DNA of 64,000 nt. Source: Streptomyces sp. NBC_01264. Its GTDB lineage: Bacteria > Actinomycetota > Actinomycetes > Streptomycetales > Streptomycetaceae. The stretch lies in assembly GCF_026340675.1 (NCBI RefSeq), contig NZ_JAPEOX010000001.1, positions 2,294,001 through 2,358,000 of the forward strand, given 5' to 3'. Under the pieces are notes generated by a model, which saw only the letters and a list, made by a program, of their open reading frames with translations, ran no database searches and had not been told where the DNA came from. This document shows positions 49,946 through 59,968 of this stretch, one piece after another. Position numbers and translations under genes: made by a program. The first letter of the stretch is position 1. Every line of letters starts with the position of its first letter.

Positions 49946-51118
49946 TCAGGCGTTGACGCCTCGGCCCGGGCGGAAGGCCTCCGCCGCGAGCAGCCCGGTG
50001 TCGGGCTGGTCGGTGAAGATGCCGTCGATGCCCTGCTCGAAGTAGGCCTTGAAGGCGCCGAAGGCGTCCCCGTAGGCCGTCGGGTCGGTGCCCTTGCGGA
50101 AGTCGGCCGGCAGGAAGTTGTTCTCGTTGCGCGCCGTGTAGGGGTGCAGGATCAGCCCCTGCGCGTGGGCGTCCGCGACCAGGGTGGTCGGGGCGCCGAG
50201 CTTGCCGGCCGCGTCGCGCGGCAGGATCAGGTCCATGGTCGGCCCGATGCCCTGGGCGAAGCCGGCGATCCACCGCAGCCCCTCGGGCTTGACCAGATCG
50301 GCGACCGTCCGGGGGTCCTTGGCCAGCTCGAAGTCCCACGGGCGGGTGCCCGCCGCGGAGAGGAGCACCACGCGCGGGGCGGAGACCAGCCGGGAGAGCC
50401 GCTGGATGCTGGAGGGTTCGAAGGACTGCAGGAAGAGCGGGGCTCCCCGGCGGTCGCGCCCGTAGCGGCGCAGCAGCTTGGCGAGGGGCTCCTCCAGGCC
50501 GAGACCGAGGCCCCGGAAGTAGCTCGGGTGCTTGGTCTCCACGTGCAGCCACACGCGCTTTCCGCGGCGGCGTCCCTCGCGGTCGGCCCAGCGGAGCACC
50601 TCTTCGAAGGTGGGGACGTCCCAGCGGCCGTCGTAGAGCGTATTGCGCTGGCGGAGGGCGGGGATGCGTTCCTTCGCCCGCAGGGTCTTGAGCTCGGCGA
50701 GGGTGAAGTCCTCGGTGAACCAGCCGGTGACCGCGACCCCGTCGACCGTCTTGGTGGTCTTGCGGGACGTGAAGGCGACGTGGTCCGCGACGTCCGTGGT
50801 GCCGCCGATCTCGTTCTCGTGGCGGCACACCAGGTGGCCGTCCTTGGTGGGCACGAGGTCCTGTTCGACGACGTCGGCGCCGAGGTCGAGCGCGAGCTGG
50901 TAGGAACCGAGCGTGTGCTCGGGCCGGTAGCCGCTGGCTCCGCGGTGTCCGATGACCGTCGGCACCGGCAGGTCGCGGTACCCGCCGCCCGGGCCTCCCC
51001 CGTGGCCGCTCTCCGACGCCGCGGCCGTACCGCCCGCCGCCAGTCCGCCGAAGGCTCCGCCCGCCGCCACGACGGCCGCGCCCAGTACCGTGCGCCGCGC
51101 TGCCCCACCCTGTGTCAT
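49946..51118 (-). CDS. glpQ: Secreted glycerophosphodiester phosphodiesterase
   Basis: The enzyme splits glycerophosphodiesters outside the cell to glycerol 3-phosphate and alcohol, for phosphate and carbon scavenging. The 390-residue protein has a twin-arginine signal (GGAARRTVLGAAVVAAGGAF ... GGTAAA), then the GDPD active site VIGHRGASGYRPEHTLGSY (His, Arg, Glu), DLVPTKDGHLVCRHE and TDQPDTGLLAAEAF. ATG 51118 has GGGGAG upstream; a TTG 24 nt earlier is possible. It is homologous to glpQ1 of S. coelicolor, known to be phosphate-regulated; PHO-box-like repeats lie upstream. Confidence 0.92.
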   Translation of the reverse strand: MTQGGAARRTVLGAAVVAAGGAFGGLAAGGTAAASESGHGGGPGGGYRDLPVPTVIGHRGASGYRPEHTLGSYQLALDLGADVVEQDLVPTKDGHLVCRHENEIGGTTDVADHVAFTSRKTTKTVDGVAVTGWFTEDFTLAELKTLRAKERIPALRQRNTLYDGRWDVPTFEEVLRWADREGRRRGKRVWLHVETKHPSYFRGLGLGLEEPLAKLLRRYGRDRRGAPLFLQSFEPSSIQRLSRLVSAPRVVLLSAAGTRPWDFELAKDPRTVADLVKPEGLRWIAGFAQGIGPTMDLILPRDAAGKLGAPTTLVADAHAQGLILHPYTARNENNFLPADFRKGTDPTAYGDAFGAFKAYFEQGIDGIFTDQPDTGLLAAEAFRPGRGVNA

Positions 51119-51237
51119 GAGTGCCCACTCCCCATCGGACAAGGGGCGGGCGTCCCGGGATCTCCGGGGCCTGCGGCCCGAATCCGCGTGCCGATGGTAG
51201 GCAAGAGTCGGTGGCGGGCGGGGGTGCGCGGGCGGAA

Positions 51238-51281
51238 CACGGCGGAAACGTGCGTCAACACTGCGTATCCACCTCGTGAAC
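51238..51281 (-). promoter_or_regulatory. PHO-box-like direct repeats upstream of glpQ
   Basis: Minus-strand 11-bp units GTTCACGAGGT (51281-51271), GGATACGCAGT, GTTGACGCACG and TTTCCGCCGTG (to 51238) follow the PhoP direct-repeat pattern (GTTCACC-N4). Two units match well and two poorly. They lie 120-160 bp before glpQ and also upstream of the divergent acyltransferase gene. Confidence 0.5.
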
Positions 51282-51383
51282 CCGATGTGCGATCAGAGCG
51301 GACCCGCGAGTATCGTCCTCACCTGCACTACCGCCGAGTGGTGGGTGCGAGAACCTTAGCTTTTCGATGCCGGAGGGCCCACG

Positions 51384-52055
51384 TTGTTCCGTACGCGCCT
51401 GATCAAAGCCACTGTCGGACCCGTCATGCGCCTGATGTTCCGCACCCGCGTCGAGGGCATCGAGAACATTCCGGGCACCGGGCCGGTGATCCTCGCGGGC
51501 AACCACCTCACCTTCATCGACTCGATGATCCTGCCGCTGGTGTGCGACCGCACGGTCCACTTCATCGGCAAGGACGAGTACGTGACCGGCAAGGGCATCA
51601 AGGGCCGGGCCATGGCCTGGTTCTTCACCGGCGCCGGCATGATCCCGGTGGACCGCGACGGGGCCAACGGCGGCGTCGCCGCCCTGATGACCGGCCGCCG
51701 GATCCTCGAAGAGGGCAAGATCTTCGGCATCTACCCCGAGGGCACCCGCTCCCCCGACGGCCGCCTCTACCGGGGCCGCACCGGCATCGCCCGCCTGACG
51801 CTGATGACCGGCGCGCCCGTCGTCCCCTTCGCGATGATCGGCACCGACAAGCTGCAGCCCGGCGGCGCCGGCATGCCGCGCCCGGGCCGGGTCACCGTCC
51901 GGTTCGGCGAGCCGATGGAGTTCTCCCGGTACGAGGGCATGGACCGCGACCGCTACGTGCTGCGCGCCGTCACCGACTCGGTGATGGCCGAGGTCATGCG
52001 TCTCTCGGGCCAGGAGTACGTGGACATGTACGCGACCAAGGCCAAGGCGGCCTGA
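51384..52055 (+). CDS. PlsC-type 1-acylglycerol-3-phosphate acyltransferase
   Basis: The 223-residue protein has the acyltransferase motif NHLTFIDSMI (H-x4-D), GIYPEGTRSPDGRLY (EGTR) and APVVPFAMIG. It should acylate lysophosphatidic acid or a related lipid at the membrane. The start is TTG 51384, with GGAGGG seven nt upstream; no in-frame ATG or GTG nearby gives a better fit. It is divergent from glpQ. Confidence 0.9.
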   Translation: MFRTRLIKATVGPVMRLMFRTRVEGIENIPGTGPVILAGNHLTFIDSMILPLVCDRTVHFIGKDEYVTGKGIKGRAMAWFFTGAGMIPVDRDGANGGVAALMTGRRILEEGKIFGIYPEGTRSPDGRLYRGRTGIARLTLMTGAPVVPFAMIGTDKLQPGGAGMPRPGRVTVRFGEPMEFSRYEGMDRDRYVLRAVTDSVMAEVMRLSGQEYVDMYATKAKAA

Positions 52056-52061
52056 GCCCCG

Positions 52062-53537
52062 CTACTGCCGTTGCAGTGACCGGCTGACGCCCGCCGCGGT
52101 CGTCGTGGCGAGGACCCAGCCGGTCACGATCAGCAGGTACGAGAGCCACTGGTACCAGCCGTCCGGCGCGTAGGCCGCCTCCTGGCCGAAGCTGATGATC
52201 GGCACCATCAGGTCGAGCGTGTAGAAGACCGGGTTGAACTCCGGCGCCTCCCCCTGCTTCAGCTCCCGCGGCGGGTGGAGCCCGTACGCGAGGCTCCCCG
52301 TGATCAGCAGCGCCAGCAGCCAGCCCGCGGCGCGCAGCGGTCGGAACCCGTAGCCCACGGTGGCGTCCTGGAGCAGCCCCCAGAACCGGGCGGCCCGGGG
52401 CAGGGTGCGGCGGTGGCGCCGCAGCTTGGCGAGCAGGACGGTCCGCGCCGCCGCCTCGTCGCCCGCCGTGCGGTAGGCCGTGGCGAGCTGTTCGTAGGCG
52501 TGCGGGAGGTAGCCCGACTCCTCGCGCTCCAGCACGGGCAGCCTCTGCTCGGCGGGAACGTGCGGGCTGAGGGCGCGGTAGGCGAGTCCGGCGATGCGGA
52601 CCTGCGGCGGCCAGGTCTCGGGCGTGATGTGGAGCAGGTCGAACTGGGAGCGGCGCAGGTTCACGCCGCCCTGGACGGTCGGGCAGTTGCGCAGCCACAC
52701 CTCGCCGGCGATACAGCTGGAGGCGCGCAGGGCGACCCCGCCGGGGTTGATGAGGCGGGCGTAGGCGAGGTTGAGCTGGCCCGGTATCCGGGAGCCGGTG
52801 AGGTTGACCCGGCCCCGGGCCTCCAGTCGCATGGCGCGCAGGTCGGTGCCGACGCTGAGGATCTCGGCGTGCAGGGCGGTCGCGCCGGGGGCGAGGAGCC
52901 GGGCGTCGTCGAAGTTGATCTGGCCGCCGACGGTGGCGCCGTTGATGCGGGTCTGGCCGTGGACCGTGAGCTCCATGGCGATGACGTCGGTCCCGATGTC
53001 GGCGTGGTTGAACCGGAGCGCCGGCTCCTGGCCCTCCTCGGCCGGGCCCGCGATGCCGATGACCGCCTTCCGGAGGAAGAGTCCACCCGCTATCCGGGCA
53101 CCCGCGAGGCGGACCGGCCCGGTGATGCGGCAGCAGGACAGCTTGAGCGCGACTTCGACGCTGACGGTGTCCGCGGTGAGGCCGGGAAGGGTGGAGTCGT
53201 TGGCCACGAAGACCCGCAACTTGGCTCCGTAGAGCAGGGGCTTGCGTTCGAACCAGCAGGCCCGCAGCCGGATCGGGTGCTCCACGACGGCGTACTTGAG
53301 GTTCAGCTTGCCGGTGATCCGCGCACCGCGGACGTTGAGTCCGGCGACCTGCCCTTCGGCGGTGGGGCCGCCCAGCAGGAGCGCGGTGAGGACCTCGGCG
53401 CGCACGGTCCGTTCGGGCCCCCAGTCGGCGCCGCCGGCGCCGGTCTCCTCGGGGGCCTCCAGGAAGTCGACGCGCTCCCCGCGGGGAAAGGCGTCCCATA
53501 CGCGGCGCTCCGCCGGGGTCAAGTCGTTGATCTCCAT
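52062..53537 (-). CDS. Membrane protein with beta-helix-like repeats
   Basis: The 491-residue protein has about 10 short repeats in residues 60-300 of the type GARITGKLNLKYA, CCRITGPVRLAGARIAGGL, GATVGGQINFDDARL, GSRIPGQLNLAYARL, like a pentapeptide or beta-helix solenoid. After a helical part come two C-terminal hydrophobic helices (AAGWLLALLITGSLAYGL; LSYLLIVTGWVLATTTA). Similar Streptomyces proteins are labelled membrane-associated oxidoreductase, but no cofactor motif is visible here. Function unknown. It converges with the PlsC-type gene, the stops being 6 bp apart. Confidence 0.78.
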   Translation of the reverse strand: MEINDLTPAERRVWDAFPRGERVDFLEAPEETGAGGADWGPERTVRAEVLTALLLGGPTAEGQVAGLNVRGARITGKLNLKYAVVEHPIRLRACWFERKPLLYGAKLRVFVANDSTLPGLTADTVSVEVALKLSCCRITGPVRLAGARIAGGLFLRKAVIGIAGPAEEGQEPALRFNHADIGTDVIAMELTVHGQTRINGATVGGQINFDDARLLAPGATALHAEILSVGTDLRAMRLEARGRVNLTGSRIPGQLNLAYARLINPGGVALRASSCIAGEVWLRNCPTVQGGVNLRRSQFDLLHITPETWPPQVRIAGLAYRALSPHVPAEQRLPVLEREESGYLPHAYEQLATAYRTAGDEAAARTVLLAKLRRHRRTLPRAARFWGLLQDATVGYGFRPLRAAGWLLALLITGSLAYGLHPPRELKQGEAPEFNPVFYTLDLMVPIISFGQEAAYAPDGWYQWLSYLLIVTGWVLATTTAAGVSRSLQRQ

Positions 53538-53606
53538 CGCCGGGATGGTGTCCCGCGCGTCGACGGACTGTCAACTCCGCGCGGGACACCGCTCTCTGGC
53601 GAGGCG

Positions 53607-55151
53607 TCAGTGCTCGATGCCGTCCTGGAGCTCCTGCCCCTTGAGGAGGAACCAGGCGGCCACGGCGGTGGCCAGCAGGACGGCCGCGCCCACGCCGGAG
53701 GCCAGCCGCAGGCCGTCCACGAAGGCCTCCTGGGCGGCGCCGACCATCTGCTGGGCGGTCTGCGGGTCCAGCGACTTGGCCGCTTCGACGGCTCCGCCGA
53801 GCGATTCGTGGGCGGCGTCGGCGACCGGCCCGGCGACGGAGGCCGGGGCGGTGAAGCTCTGGTAGACGCCGGTGACGACCGAGCCGAGCAGGGCGATGCC
53901 GAGGGCGGCGCCCAGTTCGTAGGCGGTCTCGGAGACGGCCGAGGCGGAACCGGCCTGCTCCTTGGGGACGCTGGAGAGGATCACGTCGGCGGTGACCGTG
54001 AAGGAGAAGCCGGCGCCGAGGCCGACGACGAGCAGGGCCGCGCCGAGCAGCGGGTAACCGGTCTCCTTGTGGATCACGGTCAGCGCGGCCAGCGCGATGC
54101 CGATGGCGGCGAGGCCTCCGGTCACGATGACCCGTACCCCGTACTTGCGGGCGTACCTGCCCGCGACCAGGCCGGTCGCCACGGCGCCGATGGCGGCGGG
54201 CAGTTCGGCGAGGCCCGCCTCCAGCGGATCGCGGCCCTGGACGAGCTGGAGGAACTGGGAGAGGAAGAAGACCAGTCCGGACAGGCCGAAGACGGTGAGC
54301 AGGTCGGCGAGGACCGCGCCGGAGAACCCGCGGTGCTTGAACAGCCGCATGTCGAGGAGCGGGGACGGCAGCGCGAACTGGCGTCGTACGAAGGTGTAGA
54401 GGGAGCCCGCTCCGATGGCGGCGGCCACCCACACCTCCCAGCCCAGGCCGTGGGTGGCGACCTGCTTGACGGCATAGACCACGCCGATGATGCCGACGAG
54501 GGAGAGGCCGACGCTGAGCAGGTCCCAGGGGCCGGCGACCGGGTTCTTGGACTCGGGCAGCAGCTTGATGCCGACGATGACCAGGACGATCATCACGGGG
54601 AGGTTGATGAGGAAGACCGAGCCCCACCAGAAGTGCTGGAGCAGGGCTCCGCCGACCACGGGGCCGACGGCCGCGCCGGCCGAGGCGGTGGCGCCCCAGA
54701 TGCCGATGGCGAGGCTGCGCTCCTTGGGGTCGTGGAAGATGTTGCGGATCAGCGCGAGGGTCGAGGGCATCAGGGTCGCGCCGGCCACGCCGAGCAGGGC
54801 CCGGGCGATGATCATCATCTCGGGGCTGGTGGCGTAGGCGTTGAGGACCGAGACGGCGCCGAAGGCGGTCGCGCCGACGAGGAGGAGCTTCTTGCGGCCT
54901 ATCCGGTCGCCGAGGGAGCCCATGGAGACGAGCAGGCCGGCGATGACGAAGGAGTAGATGTCGCCGATCCACAGGAGCTGGGTGCCCGAGGGCTTCAGGT
55001 CCTCGCTGAGGGCCGGCGTGGCGAGACCGAGTACGGTGGCGTCGACGGCGACCAGCAGGACGGCCAGTACGAGCACGGAGAGCGCGAGCCAGCGCCCGGG
55101 GCTCCGGCCCTCCGCCCCCTTCGTCCGGGTCAGCTGTTCGGTACGGCTCAT
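53607..55151 (-). CDS. MFS multidrug efflux transporter (DHA2/QacA-like, 14 TM)
   Basis: The 514-residue protein has about 14 hydrophobic helices, motif A as SLGDRIGRKKLLLVG, and the motif WIGDIYSFVIAGLLVSMGSL of the DHA2 family, which exports toxic compounds by H+ antiport. Its ATG overlaps the stop of the tetR gene (ATGA), and the tetR product almost certainly controls both. Substrates are unknown; similar pumps confer resistance to cationic dyes and biocides. Confidence 0.92.
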   Translation of the reverse strand: MSRTEQLTRTKGAEGRSPGRWLALSVLVLAVLLVAVDATVLGLATPALSEDLKPSGTQLLWIGDIYSFVIAGLLVSMGSLGDRIGRKKLLLVGATAFGAVSVLNAYATSPEMMIIARALLGVAGATLMPSTLALIRNIFHDPKERSLAIGIWGATASAGAAVGPVVGGALLQHFWWGSVFLINLPVMIVLVIVGIKLLPESKNPVAGPWDLLSVGLSLVGIIGVVYAVKQVATHGLGWEVWVAAAIGAGSLYTFVRRQFALPSPLLDMRLFKHRGFSGAVLADLLTVFGLSGLVFFLSQFLQLVQGRDPLEAGLAELPAAIGAVATGLVAGRYARKYGVRVIVTGGLAAIGIALAALTVIHKETGYPLLGAALLVVGLGAGFSFTVTADVILSSVPKEQAGSASAVSETAYELGAALGIALLGSVVTGVYQSFTAPASVAGPVADAAHESLGGAVEAAKSLDPQTAQQMVGAAQEAFVDGLRLASGVGAAVLLATAVAAWFLLKGQELQDGIEH

Positions 55152-55699
55152 TTCTCCACACTCCGTCTAGCGCCACCGAGCAGCAACTCGGTGATCATGT
55201 ACGAGAAGTCCTTGGCCGCGACCCGGCCGTCCATGACGGCCCAGGCGCAGGCGCCGATGAGGCTGTACAGCGCCTCGGTGAGCCAGGCGGGGCTCAGATC
55301 GATCCGGATGTCGCCCTCGTGCTGGCCGCGCCGGAAGAGCTCGCCGACGCGGGCGTCGAGCCGGGCCCAGCCCTCGTTGACCTGGTCCCCCTCGAAGAGC
55401 TGGTTCTCGGTGACGAGGAAGGCAAGCAGCTCGGCGTTGGGCTCCGCCTCGGCGACGAGCCTGCGGAGCGCGTCCACGGCCGTGCCCTCGCCGAGGCGGG
55501 CGTTGTCGAAGGCCACCTCGAACTCCCGGATCCCGAGCTCTTCGAGTGCCCGTACGAGGGCGTCGCGCCCGGCGAAGTGCCGGTGGAGGGTCGCGCGGCC
55601 GATGCCGGCGGCCCTCGCGACCTCGTCCATCGTGGCGGTCGATTTGCGGGAGAGCAGAGCGGCGGCGGCGCGGAGCACCTGATCACGATCCATGGCCAT
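55148..55699 (-). CDS. TetR-family repressor of the adjacent efflux pump
   Basis: The 183-residue protein has the N-terminal TetR helix-turn-helix (TMDEVARAAGIGRATLHRHF then AGRDALVRALEELG) and a variable ligand-binding C-terminus. It is co-transcribed with, and overlaps by 4 bp, the MFS gene, so it presumably senses the pump's substrate. The mRNA is likely leaderless: TATGCT lies 6 nt before ATG 55699 and no ribosome site exists. A perfect 22-bp inverted repeat stands just upstream. Confidence 0.93.
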   Translation of the reverse strand: MAMDRDQVLRAAAALLSRKSTATMDEVARAAGIGRATLHRHFAGRDALVRALEELGIREFEVAFDNARLGEGTAVDALRRLVAEAEPNAELLAFLVTENQLFEGDQVNEGWARLDARVGELFRRGQHEGDIRIDLSPAWLTEALYSLIGACAWAVMDGRVAAKDFSYMITELLLGGARRSVEK

Positions 55700-55716
55700 G
55701 AGACAAGCATAGCCCG

Positions 55717-55738
55717 AATGAGACGTCCACGTCTCATT
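55717..55738. promoter_or_regulatory. TetR operator (perfect inverted repeat)
   Basis: AATGAGACGT-CC-ACGTCTCATT is a perfect 10-bp inverted repeat with a 2-bp centre. It covers the -35 region of the tetR promoter (-10 TATGCT at 55706-55711), so binding would block tetR-pump transcription. A further half-site AAATGAGA lies at 55743-55750. Confidence 0.85.
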
Positions 55739-55784
55739 AAATAAATGAGATGCCCCTCGGGGCGACGAGAGGAACCCTTCCGGA

Positions 55785-56294
55785 ATGATGCCCCTGCTGC
55801 TGATCGACGTGGACGGACCGCTGAACCCCTACGCGACCAAGCCCCAGCGCCGCCCCGAGGGCTACCTCACCCACCGGATGCGCCCGACGGGCTGGACGCG
55901 GGCCAAGAGCGCGAAGCCGCTGCGGGTCTGGCTGAATCCCGGCCACGGCGAGGAACTGCTCGCGCTCGCGGAGGCGTACGAGCTGGTCTGGGCCACCACC
56001 TGGAAGGGCGAGGCGAACGAGTGGATAGGCCCGCACCTGGGCCTGCCGGAGCTCCCCTGGATCGACTGGCCCCAGATGCACGGGCGGGCGCCGCGCGGGA
56101 CGTTCTGGAAGACGCAGTACATCCTCGAGTACGCGGGCGAGCGGCCCTTCGCCTGGATCGACGACGACATCACCGACATGGACCGCGCGTACGTGGAGCA
56201 GCGCCACCCCGCTCACGCGCTGCTGCTGCGGATCGACGAGCGGATCGGGCTGGTCCGGGCCGACTTCGACGCACTGGCGGACTGGGCCGCGTGA
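55785..56294 (+). CDS. HAD-like protein (SAK-type HAD domain)
   Basis: The 169-residue protein begins MMPLLLIDVDGPLNPYATKP with the DxD nucleophile pair and has a late acidic cluster (FAWIDDDITDMDRAYVEQRH), as in the HAD domain of Swiss-army-knife RNA-repair proteins. A role in nucleic-acid end repair or as a phosphatase is possible but unproven. ATG 55785 and ATG 55788 are both usable. Its promoter may overlap the TetR operator region. Confidence 0.85.
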   Translation: MMPLLLIDVDGPLNPYATKPQRRPEGYLTHRMRPTGWTRAKSAKPLRVWLNPGHGEELLALAEAYELVWATTWKGEANEWIGPHLGLPELPWIDWPQMHGRAPRGTFWKTQYILEYAGERPFAWIDDDITDMDRAYVEQRHPAHALLLRIDERIGLVRADFDALADWAA

Positions 56295-56537
56295 TGACGA
56301 ACAGCGATTCAGGCACTACTACCCGCGTTCGCCGCAGTGATGCGAAAGCGTCAACAGCCTCGGAAAAGACTTCGCCATCGAACGAATGCGCTCACGCCGC
56401 ACGGCTTGATCATTTGGAGTGACCGGGCCCCCGATCCCTTCCCCGAGCGGCCGGGCGGGGAGGAACCTCATCTCTCGTGAGCCCTTACCCGGGGCGGGTT
56501 CACCTGCATCGATTCCACCTTCGGCAGGGAGAGAACC

Positions 56538-56963
56538 ATGAACGTGTCCAAGAAGCTTGCCCTCGGAGCCGCGGCGACGGCCCTCATGATCGGCGGCGCC
56601 GTCGCGGCGTCCTCGGCGTCCGCAGGAACCAACCACCCCGTCGCCGGGGCCGCGGTGACCACCACCGCCTGGGCCAAGGTCGCCGCGAACGGACAGATCC
56701 TCGGCGGGCAGGGCATCACCGGGATCAACAAGTTCGGCATCGGCCGGTACAACATCACCACCAGCGTCGGCCTCAACGGGTGCGCCCTCCTGGGCACCGT
56801 CAACACCAACGGCGGCAACGACCCCGGTCCGGGCAGCTCCTCCGTCCTGGTCGGCCAGGTGAACGGGAACACCCTCTTCATCCGCACCGCGACGCCGTCC
56901 TCCACCGGCAACGCCACCGTGGACAGTGACCGGCCCTTCTCGGTCACCATCGTCTGCGCCTGA
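56538..56963 (+). CDS. Small secreted protein
   Basis: The 141-residue product has a Sec signal peptide (KKLALGAAATALMIGGAVAA, cleavage about SASA/GT) and a mature part rich in Asn, Gly and Thr (GINKFGIGRYNITTSVGLNG; GTVNTNGGNDPGPGSS), with two Cys that could form a disulfide. No family recognised. ATG 56538 has GGGAGAG upstream. A strong bidirectional terminator follows. Confidence 0.8.
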   Translation: MNVSKKLALGAAATALMIGGAVAASSASAGTNHPVAGAAVTTTAWAKVAANGQILGGQGITGINKFGIGRYNITTSVGLNGCALLGTVNTNGGNDPGPGSSSVLVGQVNGNTLFIRTATPSSTGNATVDSDRPFSVTIVCA

Positions 56964-56973
56964 CCCGGACACA

Positions 56974-57017
56974 CCGGAGGGGCGGCCGGGGCCCGAAGGC
57001 TCCGGCCGCCCCTCCGG
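56974..57017. terminator. Bidirectional terminator between the secreted protein gene and argH
   Basis: CCGGAGGGGCGGCCGG (56974-56989) and its exact complement (57002-57017) form a 16-bp stem with a 12-nt loop, between two convergent genes. Confidence 0.88.
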
Positions 57018-57026
57018 GCACCGCGG

Positions 57027-58469
<1,443 letters not shown>

Positions 58470-58497
58470 TCAAGAACGTGCATGGCTTCGGATGTGC

Positions 58498-58535
58498 AAC
58501 CGCCTCCCCGCCGCGGAGGTAACGGGGAGGCGGTT
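58498..58535 (-). terminator. Hairpin after argG
   Basis: AACCGCCTCCCCG (58498-58510) pairs with CGGGGAGGCGGTT (58523-58535), a perfect 13-bp stem with a 12-nt loop, between argG and argH. No long T tract follows, so readthrough is possible. Confidence 0.65.
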
Positions 58536-58578
58536 CGTACTGCGGGTACCCCGGTACCGAGGGTACGAACGGTGTGGA

Positions 58579-59772
58579 TCAGGCGAGGTCGCGGCGGGCC
58601 GCGATCTTCGAGGACAGGCCGAAGATCTCGATGAAGCCCTGGGCCTTCGACTGGTCGAAAGTGTCGCCCGAGTCGTAGGTGGCGAGGTTGAAGTCGTACA
58701 GCGACTCGTCCGACTTCCGGCCGGTGACGACGGCGCGGCCGCCGTGCAGGGTCATCCGGATGTCGCCGCTGACGTGCTGGTTGGCCTCGTTGATGAAACC
58801 GTCCAGCGCCCGCTTCAGCGGGGAGAACCACAGGCCGTCGTAGACCATCTCGCCCCAGCGCTGCTCGACCTGCCGCTTGTAGCGGGCGAGTTCGCGCTCC
58901 ACGGTGACGTTCTCCAGCTCCTGGTGGGCGGTGATCAGCGCGATCGCGCCCGGCGCCTCGTACACCTCGCGGGACTTGATGCCCACGAGCCGGTCCTCGA
59001 CGATGTCGATCCGGCCGATGCCCTGGGCCCCGGCGCGCTCGTTGAGCTGCTGGATGGCCTGGAGCACGGTGACGGGCTTGCCGTCGATGGCGACCGGGAC
59101 GCCCTCCTTGAAGGAGATGACGACCTCGTCGGCCTCGCGCGGGAGGGCCGGGTCCGCGGTGTACTCGTAGATGTCCTCGATCGGCGCGTTCCAGATGTCC
59201 TCCAGGAAGCCCGTCTCGACGGCGCGCCCGAAGACGTTCTGGTCGATGGAGTACGGGGACTTCTTGGTGGTCGCGATCGGCAGGTCCGCCTTCTCGGCGA
59301 AGGCGATGGCCTTGTCGCGGGTCATCGCGTAGTCGCGGACCGGGGCGATGCAGGTGAGGTCGGGGCCGAGGGCGGCTATGCCGGCCTCGAAGCGGACCTG
59401 GTCGTTGCCCTTGCCGGTGCAGCCGTGGGCGACGGTGCTCGCGCCGTGCTTGCGGGCGGCGGCCACGAGGTGCTTGACGATGGCCGGCCGCGAGAGGGCC
59501 GAGACCAGCGGGTAGCGGTCCATGTAGAGGGCGTTCGCCTTGATCGCCGGGAGGCAGTACTCGTCGGCGAACTCGTCCCTGGCGTCGGCGACCTCGGCCT
59601 CGACCGCACCGCAGGCGAGCGCCCGCTTGCGGATGACGTCCAGGTCCTCGCCGCCCTGACCGACGTCCACCGCGACGGCGATGACCTCGGCGCCCGTCTC
59701 CTCGGCGATCCAGCCGATGGCGACGGAGGTGTCCAGACCGCCTGAATAGGCGAGTACGACGCGCTCGGCCAT
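58579..59772 (-). CDS. argG: Argininosuccinate synthase
   Basis: ArgG joins citrulline and aspartate using ATP. The 397-residue protein has the pyrophosphatase P-loop [16 protein letters not shown], the citrulline/Asp blocks [19 protein letters not shown] and [15 protein letters not shown], and the usual C-terminal multimerisation helix. ATG 59772 has AAGGAG eight nt upstream. A promoter with an ARG box lies about 50-85 bp upstream, so the gene should be repressed by ArgR. Confidence 0.97.
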   Translation of the reverse strand: MAERVVLAYSGGLDTSVAIGWIAEETGAEVIAVAVDVGQGGEDLDVIRKRALACGAVEAEVADARDEFADEYCLPAIKANALYMDRYPLVSALSRPAIVKHLVAAARKHGASTVAHGCTGKGNDQVRFEAGIAALGPDLTCIAPVRDYAMTRDKAIAFAEKADLPIATTKKSPYSIDQNVFGRAVETGFLEDIWNAPIEDIYEYTADPALPREADEVVISFKEGVPVAIDGKPVTVLQAIQQLNERAGAQGIGRIDIVEDRLVGIKSREVYEAPGAIALITAHQELENVTVERELARYKRQVEQRWGEMVYDGLWFSPLKRALDGFINEANQHVSGDIRMTLHGGRAVVTGRKSDESLYDFNLATYDSGDTFDQSKAQGFIEIFGLSSKIAARRDLA

Positions 59773-59824
59773 GGGGCTACTCCTTACACAGTGCATCCGC
59801 CGTCAGGTCCAACCGCGGTAGGCA

Positions 59825-59855
59825 TAACTATGCACTGCTCTGCATGTTTCGTCAA
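59825..59855 (-). promoter_or_regulatory. argG promoter with ARG box
   Basis: On the minus strand TTGACG (59855-59850), 17 nt, CATAGT (59832-59827) form a good promoter. Between them lies CATGCA-N6-TGCATA (59846-59829), an 18-bp imperfect palindrome like the Streptomyces ARG box. argR itself is 2.5 kb upstream. Confidence 0.75.
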
Positions 59856-59956
59856 TCGAGTCCGAGGGCACCCCGCGCTGCGCGGAGGTGGAGCTGCGCC
59901 GCTCCCGGCTCGGTCTCACCGGCTGGAATCCCGTGACCGGACCCAGAAGCGAGGGC

Positions 59957-59962
59957 GATAAT
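59957..59962 (+). promoter_or_regulatory. -10 box of a leaderless promoter
   Basis: GATAAT at 59957-59962 is followed by six nt (CCGGTC) and the ATG of the PPOX gene. A GTGACC -35-like box is 19 nt upstream. Confidence 0.65.
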
Positions 59963-59968
59963 CCGGTC

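Noticed and set aside
56294..56422. 42-codon frame after the HAD-like gene, starting on its stop codon
   Set aside because: It overlaps the stop as TGATG, but the codons lack the GC-rich third position typical of real genes here and the peptide has no recognisable feature; more likely promoter DNA for the secreted protein gene.
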